Shown here: positions 51,861-57,800 of the stretch, piece after piece
How positions within the stretch are numbered: position 1 is the first letter of the stretch
Layout of the letters: each line of letters starts with the position of its first letter
Translations under genes and position numbers: made by a program
Assembly (NCBI GenBank): GCA_035772405.1
Contig: JAYKKM010000150.1
Coordinates: 372,001-436,000 of the forward strand
DNA: 64,000 nt
Direction: 5' to 3'
Source of the DNA: Chrysogorgia sp. JL179-B06
Lineage: Eukaryota > Cnidaria > Anthozoa > Scleralcyonacea > Chrysogorgiidae
Notes under the pieces: generated by a model
What the model saw: only the letters and a program-made list of their open reading frames with translations
Database searches by the model: none
Told to the model about the DNA's origin: nothing

Positions 51861-54800
51861 ACTATCATTGAGTGTGAGCTTAAATTTATGCGACCCTCCC
51901 TTTTGATAGTTCAATTTTCTATAATACCCTCCCTTTTGAGGGGCTGAAAATCTGTAATAGTTATGACCCTCCCACTTTCTCCCCCTCCCTCCCCCCTGGT
52001 AATTTATGACCGGTACCTGGTCAGTCTTTATTTAGAGATCAATGATTTTAGTTACGCGGTGAACTTGGTTGTCAGTCTCAATCTTCTTTCGGCCATAAAT
52101 CGTCATAATTTGCACGATTCGTAAATAGTCGACAAATTGGACGAACTCTACAGCTCAATGAGTATTTTGAGCTAGTTTATTAGTTTATTAGATTTTATCA
52201 CTCTTAGGTGAACGGAATAACCCAACAGGCTAAAAGCCCAATTATAGGGGTTCCGAGGGCCTACGATTTTAGGTCGTTATCCGAGAAGACCTGAAAGTCT
52301 TACCATTTGCTGATATTATTGCAAAGGCAGCACTTTCTCCTCAATTATTTTTAAGACCTTGAGTGGAGGTCCGACCTTAGCTACACCTGCACAAACAACC
52401 TAACCTCGCCACTTACGTTACAGTAAACACCCACTATGAAGAACCTACATTTTTCCAAACCAGCCTGGGAAAGGTTCTTATATATTTGATATCTAACAAA
52501 AAATCATGCAAAAAACTGGAGAAAGACAACTCAATAAACCATAAAGCCACAATTCAGTAACTGATAAACACTTATGTCAGTGAGATTAACTCGGCAGTAC
52601 TTTCAGTTTTCGATGATAAGACTAGTATATAACAATATTAAGGTACATCAGAAAACAGTAAGAAAACAGTAAGCATCTGGAAACTGAACAGGCTATAATT
52701 TATTGTGATCTGAAATACTGGATGTACCGAACTAGAATTTTGAGATCTACGTCAACATGTAAATGCATTGTACATTATTGTATAAAAGATAAGGAACTGC
52801 AACCAGATGTTGATGTCATCCTCATTTGGGACTTTGCTACAGTGGAATTATAAATTGATTTTGTGACATAAGAACCTATTTCAAATATCAGGCTCAAACA
52901 GGTTCTTATTGAGAGGGGCACAAAATCCCTAATTTCAGCCTGAGGTTCTTATAGGTGGAAGGTTCTTCATAGCGGGTGTTTACTGTATATCCCGCAGGGT
53001 ATCTACTTCTCGCGGATTTTACGACGCGAAGGACTCGTATATCTCATGCAGTCACCATTATGAAAAGCTCTACAATACAGCTAGAATTAAAGTATATTTC
53101 GTGTTTTCATTGCCAGGATGAAGATGGACGCTGTTACAGTGATTCGTTGATCAATTTACCAAATTCTCAAGCAGTGGACGAAAGTGGACAGAAAAAGTGA
53201 GTTACTACTCAAAACAAACAAACAAACATAGAGAAAGTAATAGTGTTGTGCTGCGTAAGCAGTCTAAAAATACAAATCGAAATGCAACGTGAAATGACAT
53301 TACGTTCCAAAGGCCTTCTCTAGAAACGTTAAACCTCCAACATGTTCTAAGGGTTTATGGTGAAGGAAAATTTCGAGTGTTGGAATATAAACATTATAAG
53401 ACCAAACCGGGACCAGTTGCGAAAAATGCAACTTCAAGGCCTTCCGGCTGGAATTGAACCGATGATGCTGCGATGCAGCCTAGAATAGGCTTTTCCGTGC
53501 GCTGCTATGGGGGCTGGGTGCCAAATTCGCTGCATGACGTCACGGATGCTGCTCCTGTGAAGTATAAATAAGCTCCGAATTCTCCGAAAAACAAAACTCA
53601 AAATAGAAGGCCTAGTGTCTAGGCTGGCTACGATGATGATGATGTTGATGATGATGTTGGTGATGTTGGTGATGTTGGTGATTACGATGATGACAATGAT
53701 GACGACGACGACGATGACGATGATGACGATGACGACGATGATGATGATAATAATATATACACTGTATATATATTTTTTATTTTTATATTTTTAATATAAA
53801 ACAAAATGCAATGCAATGCAATAAAATACAATCAGTATAATTAATACCATGCAGTCATTGAGTACTTTTCCTCCACGCCCTCGATGACGTCAAAATTGAA
53901 AAGATCTCCCCGCTGAACATCCTGCAGTTGGAGCCGTCGAGCTAACTGTATCCATATACATCCTGTGAATTTTTAATTATCTATTGAAGCCTTTCTGCCT
54001 CTCTGCTCTTAAATCTCTACCTCAAAAACATTCTTCCCCTAAAGAAAATTTTGTCAGAAAACCTTTTAAAATTTGAACTAAATCAGTTAGACACCTCGAA
54101 GTTCGAACGTCGGGTCTTTACAATGTATCCGTTAAGTTTAGTGACGAAACGTTAGTCAATAATATGTTTTTAATACTGTACTTCTGGTCTTCTCATGTTT
54201 TTATTATTACTTTGTATGGCTATATTTCGTGCCATTTGTTTAGCAATTGTGTTCATATTGAAGTTACGCTTGTAGTTTGGATCATCAATATCTGATATAA
54301 TGTAGTATATTATCTTAATGATATTCTTTCTATCAATACAAATATAATGTGTATGGATTATTTGATCATTGAGCTACGCAAGACTAAGATGGAAAGCCAA
54401 GTAATTTTTTTTTCGTTTTTCATATAGAAATGTTTTGTCTTTAGTAACAATCGGGAAACTTGTTAAAAAGGTAACATTTTTGCTGTTGTTTTTCTATTGC
54501 TGTCGTACAACATTGCGCGAAATATTGCAGAAGTAAAATAGACCTCTGTACTTCAGCTGCAACTTTACAGCAATGGTTTTACTTATTTCATTCTGTCGTC
54601 GGTGAACTATGAGTTTTGTACTCTTGTTCTTGTCTTGTACTCTTGTTCTTGTCTTGTACTCTTGTTCTTGTCTTGTACTCTTGTTCTTGTCTTGTAACTC
54701 TTGTTCTTGTCTTGTACTCTTGTTCTTGTCTTGTACTCTTGTTCTTGTCTTGTACTCTTGTTCTTGTCTTGTACTCTTGTTCTTGTCTTGTACTCTTGTT

Positions 54801-57800
54801 CTTGTTTTGTAGTCTTGTTCTTGTCTTGTACTCTTGTTCTTGTATATATTTATTGTAACCCACGATAGGGCATATACGTATACATGTTCCTTGTGATACG
54901 GACAATGTTGTTTTGACTCTGAACTATATTATCTAACCTATTTTCATTCTAGAAATATTACAAGAGATTGGACAAATTCCAAGAAGACCTTTTTGCGTTC
55001 TTTGAGAAAGCGAGGACGAATCCCCTTAATTCAGAGGTGAGATATTTCTGTTATCTTCTTTATCGACTTCTGTTCGTCGGTTCCTTACTGTAGGTGGTGT
55101 TAAGGCCATATCAAAGGAGGACTCGAACGGCTGAGAACGGCTCTCAAACCTAACTCTATGACATCAAAACATATCACTCTTTAACTAATTGCGGCAGCAC
55201 ACTAATCTTGACTTTGGTTTCTGTGTCTCGTACCCAGACCTCTTCGCGGAACTATATATAGTCGATCTAGATTAAAATCACGCTCGATTTTTCATGGATG
55301 TCCACAGATTTATGACGTTTTATGACGTAACTCGTAGATGTATAATCGCCGGATGCGGAAACTATCTGAATCAAATGTTCGGATAGAACTCGCCAACGGC
55401 CTGCATGCAAACAAAATAAAATCTCTTTAGCTCGTTCGTCAATCGTCATATAACGTGTTCTGCTTTAGTGCTGAACTTCTGGCAGTTGTTAGTTTATCGA
55501 CTGCTATAATGTCAACTTTTTGTGTTCATATTTAACTGCATTTTTTTTATGCAAGCCTTGTACAGATAACTATGTTATACAACTATTTTATCTTTATGTT
55601 CAACTGCATTTTTATGCAACTGTTGAACTTACATCTCTTCACTTCAATATTAACTGTTCAACTTACATCTGATTCTGTTGACTTACATCTGTTGACTTCA
55701 ATAAGCCCGCCACTTATTTGTGCTATTTGGCACAATATCACAGCTGCCTTGAATTTTGAGGCAGCACTTTCCTTGCGATAGTAACTTCTAGTTATAAGAA
55801 GTCACTATTTCACTACTAATACATCATTGTTATCGAACCAGTACATGATTGTAACCTTCGTTCTCCATCTGAGTCTCGATAGCTCAATGGTTTGCGCGTT
55901 TCACCGACAATCAGAAGGTTACAGGTTCGATCACTGTCTATAGCAGTCTTTGAAATTCAGAATTTTTACGTTGGCAAAAAACTGCCGTCGCGAATTCGTC
56001 ATTAAACCTTACGATCTACGACGGCAACTTAGGACGGCGACGTCGTTCAAACAAAATAATCTTTATGCGAAACAAAAATAATGAATAATTTTTATTCCCA
56101 AGAGTAATTTCAACGCCGTCCTCGTTCTGTTTACAACGCCACTGAGAACATTTTCACGTCTTTAGGACGACGGTAACTCGCGGAGAGATGAGAGTTGTTC
56201 CTTAAGACCGACTTAAACATAGACACTACAATCGTTTTAGAAATATTGAAGAGTTTTGGAGATCATAAAACAAGCTTTTAGTATCAAATACGCTAGTCAA
56301 TCGACCGTGATTTCATTCTAACGCTAACATTTATATTGCTTTCACTGCCGTCGCCGTCCTAGGTTGCCGTCGTAGATCGTAAGGTCCCTATTATCCATTT
56401 CACGTCGGCAATACTCGAATTCACGGCGGCAAAACAGTTCATGTTTAGTTGTAGTCAAATATTTCCACGAAGGTGACTTTATAGTGCATCATCTTGAAGG
56501 CCTAAACCCACTTCTTAGTATCTTATACTGTATCTCTTGGCCTCAGCCTCATGTAAACAAGTATACAACTTGCACCATAGACGAAAAAATACTACAATAA
56601 AATATATTATATACAAAAATACTATTGAAACTTATTTATTATTATTTTGTCCAAGATAATTGTACGAGGAATTGAAAGAACAGAACAAAGTTACGTGAAG
56701 AATAATCAGATAAAACTACTTGTTAACAAATTCACGACGGCAAAAAAGTGCCGACGTGATACGCTATTTTCGTTATTCACGTCGGCAATCACGTCGGCAA
56801 TTGCCGAATGGCGCCGCGAATTTCAAAGACTGCTATAGGGATATCCGATTAAATCGATTAGCCGATTAAAGTGCCTATATGAAACGAAAATGAAGTTTGT
56901 CTTATTTAAATAAACTCCGAAAATTATTAGGAATGTCGTTCTTGAGATATTTAGACTTATGTGATATGCAAATGAAATAACCTATGACGTAAAGAGCATT
57001 ACACATTTTTAGAAAATCAAGAAATAAGAAATGGTAAATTAATTTGGCATCACTATTTCGATGTAATAATGTTAGGTTTCTCGAAGTGTCGTAACGTGTA
57101 AAGTTTCAAGTGATTTCGTAGAATAATCTCAAAGATATACTTGATTTTCTAAAAATGTGTAAAGCTCTTTACGTCATAGGTTATTTCATTTGCATATCAC
57201 ATAAGTCTAAATATCTCAAGAACGACGTGACATGTGAAAGAACTTTAAATTACCATTCCAAATAATTTTCGGAGTTCATTTATATAAGGCAAACTTAATT
57301 TTCGCTTCATATATGTACTTTAATCGATTATTGGCGTCAATCGATTGCTAAAATCGATGTAGTTGGTGAAAATCTATTAATTGTGCTTACAGCCTTTAGT
57401 ATTCTGGTCGCCTGGCCATTTTTCTTGATATATTTCTTTTTTTGTTTATTTATTTATTTGTGTGTATCTATTTGTATTTTGGCGAAGCTTAATTAAAGAA
57501 AACAAAAAACACAATAAAAAACCTTGGCGGTTGCATCCACTTTAGTGTCCTCTTAAATGGTATTGTTGGAATTGCACAATTTATCGTTTTCGAAAATGTA
57601 CGTGTTGTTGGATCATTTACGGTTTCACGTTGCATGAAGCTTTCACATGAGGTAACACACACATGAAAATTCTCACGTAAACCTACGGGACCACGGTAAA
57701 TCCAGTAATTTCACGTGAAACTATTTTCACTTATGTCATCCAGTAAAAGCTTTAGGCAACGTGAACCCCTAAATGATCCCGCAACTCGTACACTATCGAA

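Noticed and set aside
53881..53945. Regulatory element shared with 60901-60965 (GACGTCAAAATTGAAAAGA)
   Set aside because: The shared stretch is short and diverged and is more simply a dispersed repeat fragment.
54588..54905. Repeat proteins on both strands (C-S-C-L-V-L-L-F-L and T-R-Q-E-Q-E-Y-K)
   Set aside because: Translation of a 19-bp minisatellite in the intron between exons Q and R.
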